Assembly (NCBI GenBank): GCA_026985095.1
Contig: JALSQW010000063.1
Span: 47,411 to 111,410 of the forward strand
Reading direction: 5' to 3'
From: Acidimicrobiia bacterium
GTDB lineage: Bacteria > Actinomycetota > Acidimicrobiia > Spongiisociales > UBA5794
Length of the DNA: 64,000 bases
A program made the position numbers and the translations under genes. The notes under the pieces were generated by a model. That model did no database searches and had not been told where the DNA came from. It saw only the letters and a list, made by a program, of their open reading frames with translations. This document shows, one piece after another, positions 1-8,748 of this stretch. Position 1 is the first letter of the stretch. Each line of letters starts with the position of its first letter.

Positions 1-1083
1 GCCGTCCCACCGGTACAGCTCCCCCGGGTCGGTCGGGGAGGTGATGACGAGGGCGAGGAGCCTTCCGTCGGGGGTCGGATCGATCCCCGTCACGACCCGC
101 GGACCGGTGACGACCCGATCGACCCGGGCATCCGGGTGGATCCGGATCACGCCCACGCTCCCGCGGTCCTCGATGTAGGCGAAGGCGCTGCCGTCGTCGA
201 GCCAGCGCGGAGGCGGCGGCGTCAAGGTCGGCGCGAACGGAGCGATGTTCCGATCGAGCTCGCCGGTGAGCGCCGTCATCGAACCGTCGGGGCCGATCCG
301 CCACAGTGGGTACACGTTGGGATGCACGTCGACGCCGGGGAGTCCGATCACGTGGAGCCGTCCGGTTCGGTCGTAGCTGGGAAGCGACCACGTGCCCACG
401 TCGGTGACGGGAACCGGGTCGCCGCCGACGGCGGCGACCGTCCAGACCTGGGTGCCGGGGTCGAGCATCCGGGTCCGGTGCCGGGCGGACACGAAGGCCA
501 GCTCGGTCCCGTTCGGTGACCACACGACCTGGGATTCGTCGAAGTCGCCGGGGGTCAGCAGCAGCGGATCGTCCTCGCCATCGGGGTCGACGAGCCAGAC
601 GTGAGCGCGTCGGTCATGGAGCCAACCCCGACCGTCGAACCGGTAGCCGAACCGATCGATGCGACGGGGACGACGAGCCCGCTCGTCGTCGTCGAGGTCC
701 GCCCACGGCGCGGTCCAGGTCGTGGCGACCACGGCGAGGTGCGTGCCGTCGGGAGACCAGGCGATCTCGGTGACCCCGAGGTCGAAACCGGTGACGGTCG
801 TCGCCTCTCCCCCGTCGGTCGGCAAGATCGCGACCTGGGCCGGGTCGTCGTGGCGCCGGCGCAGGAAGGCGATCCGGGTCCCATCGGGAGACCAACGTGG
901 GGTGGCGTCGGACGGACCGGCGGTGAGCGGCCGGGCCTCGGCGCCGTCCCAGATCCAGATCCTCGATTCGTAGCGGTCGCCGTCGAGGTCGGGGCGGGTC
1001 ACCACGAACGCCACCCGCCGGCCGTCAGGAGCCATCTGAGGGTCGGACGGGATCCGAAGATCGGCGAGTTGGTCGGGACGCAT
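1..1083 (-). CDS. S9 family prolyl oligopeptidase-like protein, N-terminal propeller part (cut by window edge)
   Basis: The frame reads from an ATG at 1083 off the left edge, giving 361 codons. It contains repeated TolB/WD40-like blades of the type SPDGTRIAF, SPDGTHLAV and SPNGTELAF, as in the N-terminal beta-propeller of S9 serine peptidases (acylaminoacyl peptidase and dipeptidyl peptidase families). The catalytic alpha/beta-hydrolase half would lie beyond the window, so peptidase activity is inferred from family layout only. A GAGGAGG ribosome site sits 3-4 nt before the ATG. The gene is divergent from pgpA. It could instead be a stand-alone propeller protein. Confidence 0.8.
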   Translation of the reverse strand, partial: MRPDQLADLRIPSDPQMAPDGRRVAFVVTRPDLDGDRYESRIWIWDGAEARPLTAGPSDATPRWSPDGTRIAFLRRRHDDPAQVAILPTDGGEATTVTGFDLGVTEIAWSPDGTHLAVVATTWTAPWADLDDDERARRPRRIDRFGYRFDGRGWLHDRRAHVWLVDPDGEDDPLLLTPGDFDESQVVWSPNGTELAFVSARHRTRMLDPGTQVWTVAAVGGDPVPVTDVGTWSLPSYDRTGRLHVIGLPGVDVHPNVYPLWRIGPDGSMTALTGELDRNIAPFAPTLTPPPPRWLDDGSAFAYIEDRGSVGVIRIHPDARVDRVVTGPRVVTGIDPTPDGRLLALVITSPTDPGELYRWDG

Positions 1084-1128
1084 GTTCCTCCTCACGTAAC
1101 CTGTCGACCGCACGCTACCGGGTGGGAC

Positions 1129-1587
1129 ATGACCGTTCGTCGCTTCATCGCCTCCGGGTTCGGGGTCGGGTTGATCCCTCGCCGGCTCTGGGGATCGGAT
1201 TCGGGAGCCGGGACCTTCGGGGCCGGGTTGGCCGCCCTCGTGTCCCTGACGGTGGGCTGGCGACCCTGGTGGCTCCACCTGGGCATGTTCGCGGTCGCCC
1301 TCGGTTCGTCGGTGTGGGCCTCCAAGCCGTTCTCGGACGATGGAGCCGACCCGGGCTGGATCGTGATCGACGAGATCGCCGGCACGCTCGTCGCGTTGGT
1401 CGGCCTGACCGGCTGGCCATGGCTCGTCGCCCTGGTCGTCGCGAGACTGGGGGACATCACCAAGGCCCTCCCGGGGGTGGCCGCCGCCGAGCGTCTCCAT
1501 GGGCCATGGGGGATCACCATGGACGACGTCGTCGCCGGTCTCTACGGCTTGGCGGCCGGATGGCTCGTCTACGCCATCATCGGGTGA
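1129..1587 (+). CDS. pgpA: Phosphatidylglycerophosphatase A
   Basis: The 152-aa membrane protein is of the PgpA family, which removes the phosphate from phosphatidylglycerophosphate to give phosphatidylglycerol. Visible marks are the N-terminal FGVGLIP and GAGTFGAG stretches, the acidic WIVIDEIAG motif near residue 85, and several hydrophobic helices. The length is normal for the family. The ATG at 1129 fits the conserved N-terminus and has a TACCGG box 7 nt upstream, so it may be leaderless. The 3' end overlaps the convergent serA by 11 bp. Confidence 0.88.
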   Translation: MTVRRFIASGFGVGLIPRRLWGSDSGAGTFGAGLAALVSLTVGWRPWWLHLGMFAVALGSSVWASKPFSDDGADPGWIVIDEIAGTLVALVGLTGWPWLVALVVARLGDITKALPGVAAAERLHGPWGITMDDVVAGLYGLAAGWLVYAIIG

Positions 1588-3163
1588 GGTCGATCGCCCG
1601 GGCGGCGAGCACGCCGTCGAGGTTCCGCACGGTGGCGACCTCCGCGTCGCTCAACGCCCGATCGATGGAGAGTCCCATCATCGCGGCGGCGCCTTCGGGG
1701 CTCCTGCCGACCACCATGTCGGTGATGTTCACCCCGGCTTCCCCCAGGGCCGTCCCGACCTTGCCGATCATCCCAGGCACGTCCTCGTTGCGGAGCAACA
1801 GCAGATGGGCCGACAGCGGCAGCTCGATCTGATAGCCGTCGACCTCGACGAGGACGGGTCCCTTGCGTTCGAGCACCGTTCCGGCGATGGATCGTTCCAT
1901 CAGCCCCACGTCACCCGACAGCCGGATGAGGGACTGGTACCCGCTCGTCGCCGGGGCCGCCTCCTCGCGTACCAGCATCCCGCGCTCGTCGGCCACGAGC
2001 GGCGCGTTGACGTACGACACCGAACCCTCGGACACAGCACCGAGCACGCCCTTCATGGCGCCCAGGGCGAGCGGTCGAACGGTCGCTTCGGCGAGACGGC
2101 CCGTAGCGGTCACGGTGAGCTCCGCCGGCAGGCCCTTGGCGAAGCCCACGAAGATCCTGCCGAGCTGCTCGGCCAGACCGAGGAACGGCCGGAGCTCGTC
2201 GGGCACGGCGGGACCGAGGTCGAGGTTGACCGCCGACGGCACGAGCTCCCCGCCGAGCGCCTGCACCACCGCCTCGGCGACGGCCACGCCGGCCTTGTCC
2301 TGCGCCTCCCTGGTGGAGGCGCCCAGATGCGGGGTCACCACGACCTGCGGGAGGTCGAACAGGGGTGAGGCCGTGGCCGGCTCGGTGTCGAAAACGTCGA
2401 TCGCTGCACCCGCGATCCTCCCCGACATGATCGCCTCGGCCAGTGCCGTCTCGTCGACGAGGCCGCCGCGAGCGACGTTGACGATCCTCGCCCCTGGTCG
2501 CATCCGGCCGAGTGCGTCGGCGTCGACGATCCCTTCGGTCTCCTTGGTCCGCGGCAGGTGGATCGTGAGGATGTCGGCGGCGGCGAGGACCTGGTCGAAC
2601 GGCAGCGGCTCGACCCCCAACCGGCGGGCCCGGTCGACCGACACGTACGGGTCGAAGGCGACGATCCGCATACCGAACGCGGCGGCTCGCTGGGCGACGA
2701 GGGTCCCGATCTTGCCGAGACCGAGGATCCCCAGGGTCTTGCCGTGGAGCTCCACGCCTTGGAGCTGCTTGCGGTCCCAGCGGCCCGCTCGGAGGCTGGC
2801 GTCGGCCTCGGGGATACGGCGAGCCTGGGCGAGGATGAGCGCCATGGTGTGCTCGGCGGCGGAGATGGTGTTGGCGTTCGGGGCGTTGACGACCATGACG
2901 CCCGCGTCAGTGGCGGCGGCCAGATCGATGTTGTCGACCCCGATCCCCGCTCGTCCGATCACCTCGAGACGCGGTGCCGCCGAGATGAGCTCGGCATCGA
3001 CCTTCGTGGCGGACCGGACCACGAGGGCGGCGGCGTCCCCGAGCAGGCCCAGCAGTTCCGTGCGGTCCGCGTCGACGGCGACGACCACGTCGTGGGCTCC
3101 GCGGAGCGCTTCGATCCCCGCGTCTGCGATCGCTTCTGCGACCACTACCTTCCTCCGCTCCAT
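1577..3163 (-). CDS. serA: D-3-phosphoglycerate dehydrogenase
   Basis: A 528-aa long-form SerA, catalysing the first step of serine synthesis (3-phosphoglycerate to 3-phosphohydroxypyruvate with NAD). The Rossmann motif LGLGKIG is near residue 150. The catalytic Arg lies in NVARGGLVDE, Glu in DVFDTEP and His in TPHLGAST. The C-terminal third has the allosteric-substrate-binding insert and an ACT domain (LRNEDVPGMIGKVG), typical of the actinobacterial enzyme. The ATG at 3163 is preceded at 6 nt by TATCCT, suggesting a leaderless transcript, and matches the usual N-terminus. Confidence 0.95.
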   Translation of the reverse strand: MERRKVVVAEAIADAGIEALRGAHDVVVAVDADRTELLGLLGDAAALVVRSATKVDAELISAAPRLEVIGRAGIGVDNIDLAAATDAGVMVVNAPNANTISAAEHTMALILAQARRIPEADASLRAGRWDRKQLQGVELHGKTLGILGLGKIGTLVAQRAAAFGMRIVAFDPYVSVDRARRLGVEPLPFDQVLAAADILTIHLPRTKETEGIVDADALGRMRPGARIVNVARGGLVDETALAEAIMSGRIAGAAIDVFDTEPATASPLFDLPQVVVTPHLGASTREAQDKAGVAVAEAVVQALGGELVPSAVNLDLGPAVPDELRPFLGLAEQLGRIFVGFAKGLPAELTVTATGRLAEATVRPLALGAMKGVLGAVSEGSVSYVNAPLVADERGMLVREEAAPATSGYQSLIRLSGDVGLMERSIAGTVLERKGPVLVEVDGYQIELPLSAHLLLLRNEDVPGMIGKVGTALGEAGVNITDMVVGRSPEGAAAMMGLSIDRALSDAEVATVRNLDGVLAARAIDLTR

Positions 3164-3183
3164 GCGCGCAGGATACCGCCTGG

Positions 3184-3996
3184 TCAGGCACCGGGATCCG
3201 GTGCGTAGACGACCTCGGCGAACAGCTCCTGGTTGGCGTCCACGATGGCCGAGCGACCGTTGGGACCGGCGAGCCATTCGACGAACGCGGAGGCGGCGGG
3301 GGTGGCGGCGGGATCCACCACGATGGCTCGGTACGGGTTGGCGAGCAGGCGCTCGGGGTCGCGCAGCTCGACGACGACGAGCCCGAGCGTTCCAGAGGCC
3401 CGACGGAACGCCCCGAGCTCCGAGAGGGTGAAGGCGCCCCGCTGGTCGGCGACCTGGAGCGTGAACCCCATGCCCTGCCCGGTCTCGAGGTACCACGGGC
3501 GGCCGGTCGGGTCGATCCCGACACGCCGCCAGATGTCCCGCTCCCGTTCGTGGGTCCCGGAACGATCGGCTCGGGAAACGAAGCGGGCCCCCGCGGCGGC
3601 GATCGCGGTGAAGGCACCGATGGGCGTCGTCCCAGAGGGGACGACGCCCTGTCCGGGGGGGCCGACGAGCACGAAGCGGCTGGCGAAGATGGGCCTCACC
3701 TCCGCCTGGGGGTGATCGGCGACGAATCGCTCCTCCGCGGCCGGGAGATGGCTGATGAGCAGATCCGCGGCGCCGCGCTCGCCCAGTGCGAGCACCTCGG
3801 TGGAGCCGGCCGCGACGACCGAGAACCGGGGCGCCGACGGGTACGCTCGTCGGTAGGCGGCGATCAGCTCGTCGACGAGTCCCGAGTCCACGACGGTGGT
3901 CCCGGCGGCGACGACGATCCGGTCGGCGGCTCCACTCGATGCGCAGGCGGAGGCGAAGACCGTCACCGCGACGGCGAACGCGACCAGACGTCTCAC
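3184..3996 (-). CDS. tupA: Tungstate/molybdate-type ABC transporter substrate-binding lipoprotein
   Basis: A 270-aa periplasmic-binding-like lipoprotein. The N-terminus has a signal sequence ending in a lipobox around ASAC (Cys about residue 18), so it should be anchored outside the membrane. Motifs such as TTTVVDSGLVD-like start (AGTTVVDSGL), FVSRADRSGTHERE and WYLETGQGMGFTL are characteristic of TupA-type tungstate binders. The GTG start at 3996 overlaps the stop of the ATPase gene by 4 bp, so it is the last gene of a permease-ATPase-binding protein operon. Metal preference (tungstate rather than molybdate) is a family inference. Confidence 0.85.
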   Translation of the reverse strand: MRRLVAFAVAVTVFASACASSGAADRIVVAAGTTVVDSGLVDELIAAYRRAYPSAPRFSVVAAGSTEVLALGERGAADLLISHLPAAEERFVADHPQAEVRPIFASRFVLVGPPGQGVVPSGTTPIGAFTAIAAAGARFVSRADRSGTHERERDIWRRVGIDPTGRPWYLETGQGMGFTLQVADQRGAFTLSELGAFRRASGTLGLVVVELRDPERLLANPYRAIVVDPAATPAASAFVEWLAGPNGRSAIVDANQELFAEVVYAPDPGA

Positions 3997-5012
3997 GTGG
4001 CCAGGACCGCCCGGGCTGCCGTCGCCTTGACCGTGACCGCGACCGGCATCCCGATCCTCAGGTCGAGTGCGTCGAGGGCACCGGGGGTGATCAGCGCGAC
4101 GACGGGGATCCCGCAGTCGACGACGATCTCGTGGAGTCTCCCGACCTCACGGATGTCCGCGACCGTCCCGGAGAGGGAGTTGCGTGGCGAAGCGTGCACA
4201 CGTGAGGCGGCGGCTTCGGTTCGATCGACGGGAAGGTGGATGCTGACGGTCTCGGCGCCGAACAGCACGGTCACCTGCGTCCCCGGCTCGTGGTCGCCGA
4301 CGGCCCGGAACAGGACCGGCCCGCAGCGCACCCGAACCATCGGGCCGCGGCGCGCTTCCACGACGCCCGATAGCACGTTGCCGACCCCGACGACGCCGGC
4401 GACGACGTCGTCGCGGGGATGGGCGAACACATCACCGACCCGTCCGCTCTGGACGATCGCCCCGTCGATCATCACCGCCACACGATCACCGAGCACGGCG
4501 ACGGTCTCGCGGTCGTGGCTGACGATCAGGGCCGTCCGTTCGCCGATGGCGTCGGCGATCCCGAGGGCGGTGGAGGAACGGTCCCGCAGGTCGAGGGGGG
4601 CGAGGGGCTCGTCGAGCACCACCAGGGCGGAACCCTTGGCCAGGGCCCTGGCGAGGGCGATGCGTTGGCGCTCGCCGCCGCTGAGTCCCTCCACCATCTG
4701 GTCGACGACGCCGGCCATCCCGAGGCGCTCCGCCAGTTCGTCGGCGCGTCGACGTTCGGACGGGTCGAGGCCGAGGTGGAGGTTGCTCCGGGCCGTCCCT
4801 CGGAAGAGGTACGGACGTTGCGGAAGGTACGTGACCGGGAGCCCGGTGCCGTCTCCGAGGGTGCCGGCGACGAGCCGGAGGAGGGTGGTCTTCCCCGATC
4901 CGTTCGGGCCGAACAGCACCGTTCGTTCGCCTTCGGCGAGGACGAGTCGGTCGACGGCGACGACCGAGCCGTCGTCCGGGTGGCGGAGGTCGCTGAGGAC
5001 GAGGTCACCCAC
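3993..5012 (-). CDS. tupC: Tungstate/molybdate-type ABC transporter ATPase with TOBE domain
   Basis: A 339-aa ATPase. The Walker A motif is GPNGSGKTT, the signature LSGGERQRIALARAL and the Walker B VVLDEPLAPLD, followed by an H-loop region (LIVSHD). The C-terminal 100 residues look like a TOBE (oxyanion-binding) domain, matching molybdate/tungstate importers. I chose the GTG at 5012 because it overlaps the permease stop by 8 bp and begins directly at the ABC domain; upstream in-frame sequence is antisense-like and coincides with the permease gene. Confidence 0.87.
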   Translation of the reverse strand: MGDLVLSDLRHPDDGSVVAVDRLVLAEGERTVLFGPNGSGKTTLLRLVAGTLGDGTGLPVTYLPQRPYLFRGTARSNLHLGLDPSERRRADELAERLGMAGVVDQMVEGLSGGERQRIALARALAKGSALVVLDEPLAPLDLRDRSSTALGIADAIGERTALIVSHDRETVAVLGDRVAVMIDGAIVQSGRVGDVFAHPRDDVVAGVVGVGNVLSGVVEARRGPMVRVRCGPVLFRAVGDHEPGTQVTVLFGAETVSIHLPVDRTEAAASRVHASPRNSLSGTVADIREVGRLHEIVVDCGIPVVALITPGALDALDLRIGMPVAVTVKATAARAVLAT

Positions 5013-5706
5013 CGGGCCGCTCCCGGAGTTGGATCCGAGTGAGGACGACGTTGACGGCCAGGGCGATGGCGAGCAGCACCATCCCGAGGCCGAGGGCCGC
5101 ACCGAAGCGCGCCTGCCGGGCCTCCTGGACGATGGCGGTCGTCAACACGCGGGTCTCGCCTTTGATGTTGCCGCCGACGATCAAGACGGCACCGACCTCG
5201 GAGACCACCCGTCCGAAGGCGGCAGCGACGGCGGCGAAGATCCCCGCCGATGCCTCGCGTCCGACGAGGGCCCCCTGGCGCAGCGGGGGGAGCCCGAGCG
5301 CGGCGAGTTGCTCGAACGCGGCCGCAGGGAGGTTCCGGACGGCGCCGGCGGTGACACCGGCCGCGATCGGGATCGCCAGGAGGGTCTGGGCGAGGATCAT
5401 CGCGGCGGGGGTGAACACCAGCCCGAGCCCGCCGAAGGGACCGTCTCCCCACACCAACAGCAGCAACACCAAGCCGGCGAGGACGGGCGGCATCCCCATG
5501 CCCACGTTCACCAGGGTCAGGACGGCGCCGCGACCGGGGAACCGCCAGAGCCCGAGGGCGACGCCGAGGGGCACGCCTGCCAGGACACCGAGGACCGTCG
5601 CCGTCCCGGCGACGACGAGGGTGAGCGCCACCACCGAGCCCAGCTCACCGGCCGGATCGGCCAGGTAGCGCAGCGCATCGGCGAGCACGTCGAAGAGGAA
5701 CTCCAC
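5005..5706 (-). CDS. tupB: Tungstate/molybdate-type ABC transporter permease
   Basis: A 233-aa hydrophobic inner-membrane permease with several transmembrane helices. It has an EAA-loop-like segment (RQGALVGREASAGIFA and later GGNIKGETRVLTTAI) of the binding-protein-dependent transport family. It is the first gene of the importer operon. The GTG start at 5706 has TATCTT 6 nt upstream, indicating leaderless initiation. It is divergent from the DUF983 gene. Confidence 0.87.
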   Translation of the reverse strand: MEFLFDVLADALRYLADPAGELGSVVALTLVVAGTATVLGVLAGVPLGVALGLWRFPGRGAVLTLVNVGMGMPPVLAGLVLLLLVWGDGPFGGLGLVFTPAAMILAQTLLAIPIAAGVTAGAVRNLPAAAFEQLAALGLPPLRQGALVGREASAGIFAAVAAAFGRVVSEVGAVLIVGGNIKGETRVLTTAIVQEARQARFGAALGLGMVLLAIALAVNVVLTRIQLRERPGG

Positions 5707-5712
5707 GCGGTG

Positions 5713-5718
5713 AAGATA
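5713..5718 (-). promoter_or_regulatory. -10 box of the tup operon (leaderless)
   Basis: TATCTT on the minus strand lies 6 nt before the GTG of the permease gene. It is divergent from the box for the DUF983 gene about 30 bp away, so the two operons share one short promoter region. Confidence 0.55.
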
Positions 5719-5746
5719 GCGAGTGACTCCTGGGTGATGTCCCCGA

Positions 5747-5752
5747 TATCCT
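5747..5752 (+). promoter_or_regulatory. -10 box of the DUF983 gene (leaderless)
   Basis: TATCCT lies 6 nt before the ATG at 5759. There is no ribosome-binding sequence in the intervening bases. Confidence 0.55.
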
Positions 5753-5758
5753 CACCCG

Positions 5759-6184
5759 ATGGCGACAGGACGTCCCTCCGTGTCGACGGCACTGGCTCGA
5801 GGGCTCACCCGGCGGTGTCCCCGCTGCGGATCGGGCGGCGTGTTCCATCGCTGGCTGAAGATGGCGCCGACGTGTCCGACCTGCGGCCTCGAGTTCGAAC
5901 AGGAGCAGGGGTACTGGCTGGGGGCCGTGATGCTGAACACGGGCATCACCGAGGGCTCGTTCCTGGGGGTGTTCGTCGGCGGCATGATCGTCACGTGGCC
6001 CGACGTGCCGTGGGTGGCGTTGCTCGTCGTCGGCGTGGCCATGACCGTCGCCTTGCCGATCCTCCTCGATCCGTTCACCCGGACGCTGTGGGTGGCGTTG
6101 GAACGGTCGGCCCGCCGGTGGTCGGAGAACGACGCTCCCCGGTACCCGACCACCATCGTCCGGGCGCCCGAGGGCGACGCCTGA
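5759..6184 (+). CDS. DUF983 family zinc-ribbon membrane protein
   Basis: A 141-aa protein. The N-terminal zinc ribbon is formed by CPRCG near residue 20 and CPTCG near 38, followed by FEQEQGYWLGAVMLNTG and two or three transmembrane helices. This arrangement is DUF983, a family of unknown function often found near respiratory or envelope genes. Nothing in the neighbourhood assigns a specific job. The gene is monocistronic. Confidence 0.85.
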   Translation: MATGRPSVSTALARGLTRRCPRCGSGGVFHRWLKMAPTCPTCGLEFEQEQGYWLGAVMLNTGITEGSFLGVFVGGMIVTWPDVPWVALLVVGVAMTVALPILLDPFTRTLWVALERSARRWSENDAPRYPTTIVRAPEGDA

Positions 6185-6206
6185 CCACCGGCGGTCGGTG
6201 AGGAGG

Positions 6207-6839
6207 TCAACCGAGCCCGAGCCAGGACCGGACCGTGTGGAGATCGACGGCCGACACGGTGGCGAACCCGGGTCGGAGACCGCCGCTGCGGTCCACGATC
6301 ACGACCCGCAGACCGGCGGCCGTGGCCGCTTCGGCGCCGTTGACCGCATCTTCGATGGCCAGGACGTCGGTGGCGGGGACGCCGAGACCCTCCACGGCGG
6401 CGAGATAGACGTCGGGGGCGGGTTTGCCTCGTTCGACGTCGTCGCCCGACACGATCGTCGTGAAATAGCGCCGCAGGTCGAAGCGATCGAGCTTCCATTC
6501 CAGCGGACCGCGCCGGGACGACGACGCCACGGCCAGCGGGATCCCCTCGCCGGCCAGGGACCGGATCGTCTCCACCGCATCCGGGAAAGCCTCGAGGCGA
6601 TCCTCGTACAGCGACCGGCGGAACCCGTCGACGACGCCCATGACGGCGTCGTAGGACGGGAGGGAGACCCGCTCGGCGAAGTACCGGTACGAGTCGCGTT
6701 CGGTCACCCCGAGGCAGGCTTCGACGTCGTCCGGGGTCATGTGATAGCCGAAGGTCGCCAGGCCCGCCGACCAGGCGCGTTCGGCGAGGGGCTCCGAATC
6801 GACGATGACGCCGTCGCAGTCGAACGCGACCGCCCGCAT
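6207..6839 (-). CDS. HAD-superfamily hydrolase (beta-phosphoglucomutase-like)
   Basis: A 210-aa HAD hydrolase. Motif I is FDCDGVIVDSE at the N-terminus (nucleophile Asp and second Asp), motif II is the Ser in VASSSRR, motif III is the Lys in GKPAPDVY and motif IV is the acidic IEDAVNG. A helical cap follows motif I, as in beta-phosphoglucomutase and phosphoglycolate phosphatase relatives; the substrate cannot be told. The ATG at 6839 overlaps the stop of the upstream SRPBCC gene by 1 nt (a GTG one codon earlier is also possible), so the two are translationally coupled. Confidence 0.9.
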   Translation of the reverse strand: MRAVAFDCDGVIVDSEPLAERAWSAGLATFGYHMTPDDVEACLGVTERDSYRYFAERVSLPSYDAVMGVVDGFRRSLYEDRLEAFPDAVETIRSLAGEGIPLAVASSSRRGPLEWKLDRFDLRRYFTTIVSGDDVERGKPAPDVYLAAVEGLGVPATDVLAIEDAVNGAEAATAAGLRVVIVDRSGGLRPGFATVSAVDLHTVRSWLGLG

Positions 6840-7291
6840 CACGGCCGTGCCGCCCGGCCGATGCGGTCGAGCGACCGGCTGAGCCGTCTCCTCGCCTCGA
6901 AGCCCGCCAGCAGCCCCCGCAGACGGGAGTCCGCGGCGGCGACGAACCGGAGCGTGACCCGGGTCCCGTCCCCGACCGGGCGGGTGTCGACGCTGACGGT
7001 CAGCTCGGCCTCACCCAGCCCAGGGATCCGGTCGATCCGGCATCGATAGGCGGTGCCGGCGTCCCATTCGGTCACGACGGCCCTCCATGCCGTCGCCGGC
7101 GACGCCCCGCGCCGCCACGACACCCGGGTTTCGGTGCCGGGTCCCGGATCGACCGTCGAGACCGGCTTCAGCGGCACGAGCGGGAACCAGTCGGCGAGCC
7201 GAGCCGGGTCCGCCACCAGGGACCAGACCGTCGTCGAATCGAGGTCCGGGTAGTCCTTCGACTCGACCGCCAAGACGCGGTGGTCGGTCAC
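6839..7291 (-). CDS. SRPBCC-family protein (polyketide cyclase/START-like)
   Basis: A 150-aa protein with the START/Bet v 1 fold pattern. It has an N-terminal strand with SKDYPDLDSTTVWSLVADPARLADWFP, beta strands ending in GEAELTVSV and TRVTLRFVA, and a C-terminal helix rich in Arg and Leu. Such proteins bind hydrophobic ligands or act as cyclases or coenzyme Q-like chaperones; no ligand is evident. The GTG start overlaps the gatB stop by 4 nt, so it is in the gatCAB operon. Confidence 0.8.
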   Translation of the reverse strand: MTDHRVLAVESKDYPDLDSTTVWSLVADPARLADWFPLVPLKPVSTVDPGPGTETRVSWRRGASPATAWRAVVTEWDAGTAYRCRIDRIPGLGEAELTVSVDTRPVGDGTRVTLRFVAAADSRLRGLLAGFEARRRLSRSLDRIGRAARP

Positions 7292-8748
7292 AGGCCCGCG
7301 CTCCTCCTGATGATCTCCTGCACCATCTTCGGATCGGCCTTGCCGCCGGTGGCCCGCATCACCTGCCCCACGAGGAAGCCGATCGGCTTGGCGTCGCCGG
7401 ACCGGATCTTCTCCAGCGCGTCGGGATGGTCGGCGACGACGTCGGCGACGACGGCCTCGATGGCGCCCGAGTCGGAGATCTGCAGGAGGTCCATCGCCTC
7501 GGCCACCTGTCGGGGACCACCCTCGCCGGCGAGCACGCCCGTCAGGACCTGCTTGGCGGCGGTCGCCGACAGTTCCCCTCCAGCGACCATCGCCGCGAGT
7601 TCGACGAGATGCTCCGCGGTCAGGTGCAGCTCACCGACGCTCGCGCCCACGCGACGCGCGTAGGCCACCACCTCGCCGGTGAGCCACGAGGCGACGGTTC
7701 TCGCTTCGGCGCCGGCACGCACCGCGGCGTCGAACAAGCCGGCCAGCAGCGGACTGTCGGCCAGCAACCCGGCGGTCCGCTCGTCGGCGCCCGCCGCCAC
7801 CAGGCGGGCCCGGAGCTGGGCGGGCAGTTCGGGCATCGATGCCTTCACCCGGTTCCGCCATCGCTCGTCGATGGACAAGGGAAGCAGATCGGGTTCCTGG
7901 AAGTACCGGTAGTCCTCGGACTCTTCCTTGGAGCGCATGGCCGTGGTGCGTCCCGTGGCCTCGTTCCAGTGACGGGTCTCCTGGACGACCGTCCCGCCGG
8001 CAGCGAGGACCTCGACCTGGCGTTCGATCTCGAAGGCGATGGCCCGTTGCATCGACCGAAGCGAGTTGACGTTCTTGATCTCGGTACGGGTGCCGAGCTC
8101 GGACGTTCCCGCTCGGCGGACGGACACGTTCGCGTCGAACCGCATCGATCCTTCCTCGAGCCGAGCGTCGGACACCCCGAGCGTGCGGACGATGCGTTGC
8201 AGTTCGGCGCCGTAGGCACGCGCCTGGTCGGGAGTGCGGATGTCGGGTTCGGTGACGATCTCCACCAGCGGGACCCCGGCTCTGTTGAAGTCCAGCAGCG
8301 TATGATCGGCGTCCTGGATCCGGCCTCCCTCGCCCATGTGCAGGCTCTTGCCGGTGTCCTCCTCCATGTGGACGCGGGTGATCCCGATCACCGTCGGTTC
8401 ACCGTCCACGTCGACGACGATGCGCCCGTGCTCGCACACCGGGTACGTGTACTGGGAGATCTGGTAGTTCTTGGGGAGATCGGGGTAGAAGTAGTTCTTC
8501 CGGTAGAACAGGGACCGTTCGTTGATCGTGCAGTCCAGCGCCGTCCCGATGCGGACGATCCCGTCGATGGCGGCCTCGTTGGCCACCGGGAGCGCACCGG
8601 GCAGCGCCAGGCAGACCGGACAGACGGCCGTGTTGGGTTCGTCGCCGAAGTCGACCCGGCAGCCGCAGAACATCTTGGAACGCGTCTGCAACTCGACGTG
8701 GGTCTCGATGCCGATCACGGCCTCCCAGCCCTCCGGGATGACGCTCAT
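7288..8748 (-). CDS. gatB: Aspartyl/glutamyl-tRNA amidotransferase subunit B
   Basis: A 486-aa GatB, the kinase/transamidase subunit that converts Glu-tRNA(Gln) and Asp-tRNA(Asn) to their amides together with GatA and GatC. Family marks are the N-terminal IGIETHVELQT, a Cys cluster around FCGCRVDFG and CPVCLALPG, and YKNYFYPDLPKNYQISQ-like residues near 100 (here RKNYFYPDLPKNY). A GatB/YqeY helical domain forms the C-terminus, ending in KADPKMVQEIIRR. The ATG at 8748 overlaps the gatA stop by 4 nt. Confidence 0.96.
   Translation of the reverse strand: MSVIPEGWEAVIGIETHVELQTRSKMFCGCRVDFGDEPNTAVCPVCLALPGALPVANEAAIDGIVRIGTALDCTINERSLFYRKNYFYPDLPKNYQISQYTYPVCEHGRIVVDVDGEPTVIGITRVHMEEDTGKSLHMGEGGRIQDADHTLLDFNRAGVPLVEIVTEPDIRTPDQARAYGAELQRIVRTLGVSDARLEEGSMRFDANVSVRRAGTSELGTRTEIKNVNSLRSMQRAIAFEIERQVEVLAAGGTVVQETRHWNEATGRTTAMRSKEESEDYRYFQEPDLLPLSIDERWRNRVKASMPELPAQLRARLVAAGADERTAGLLADSPLLAGLFDAAVRAGAEARTVASWLTGEVVAYARRVGASVGELHLTAEHLVELAAMVAGGELSATAAKQVLTGVLAGEGGPRQVAEAMDLLQISDSGAIEAVVADVVADHPDALEKIRSGDAKPIGFLVGQVMRATGGKADPKMVQEIIRRSAGL

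Noticed and set aside
3550..6201. An 883-codon plus-strand open frame across the tup operon
   Set aside because: It is antisense to three well-recognised transporter genes, has low-complexity Arg/Gly/Pro-rich translation and no domain; such frames arise from GC-rich third positions.
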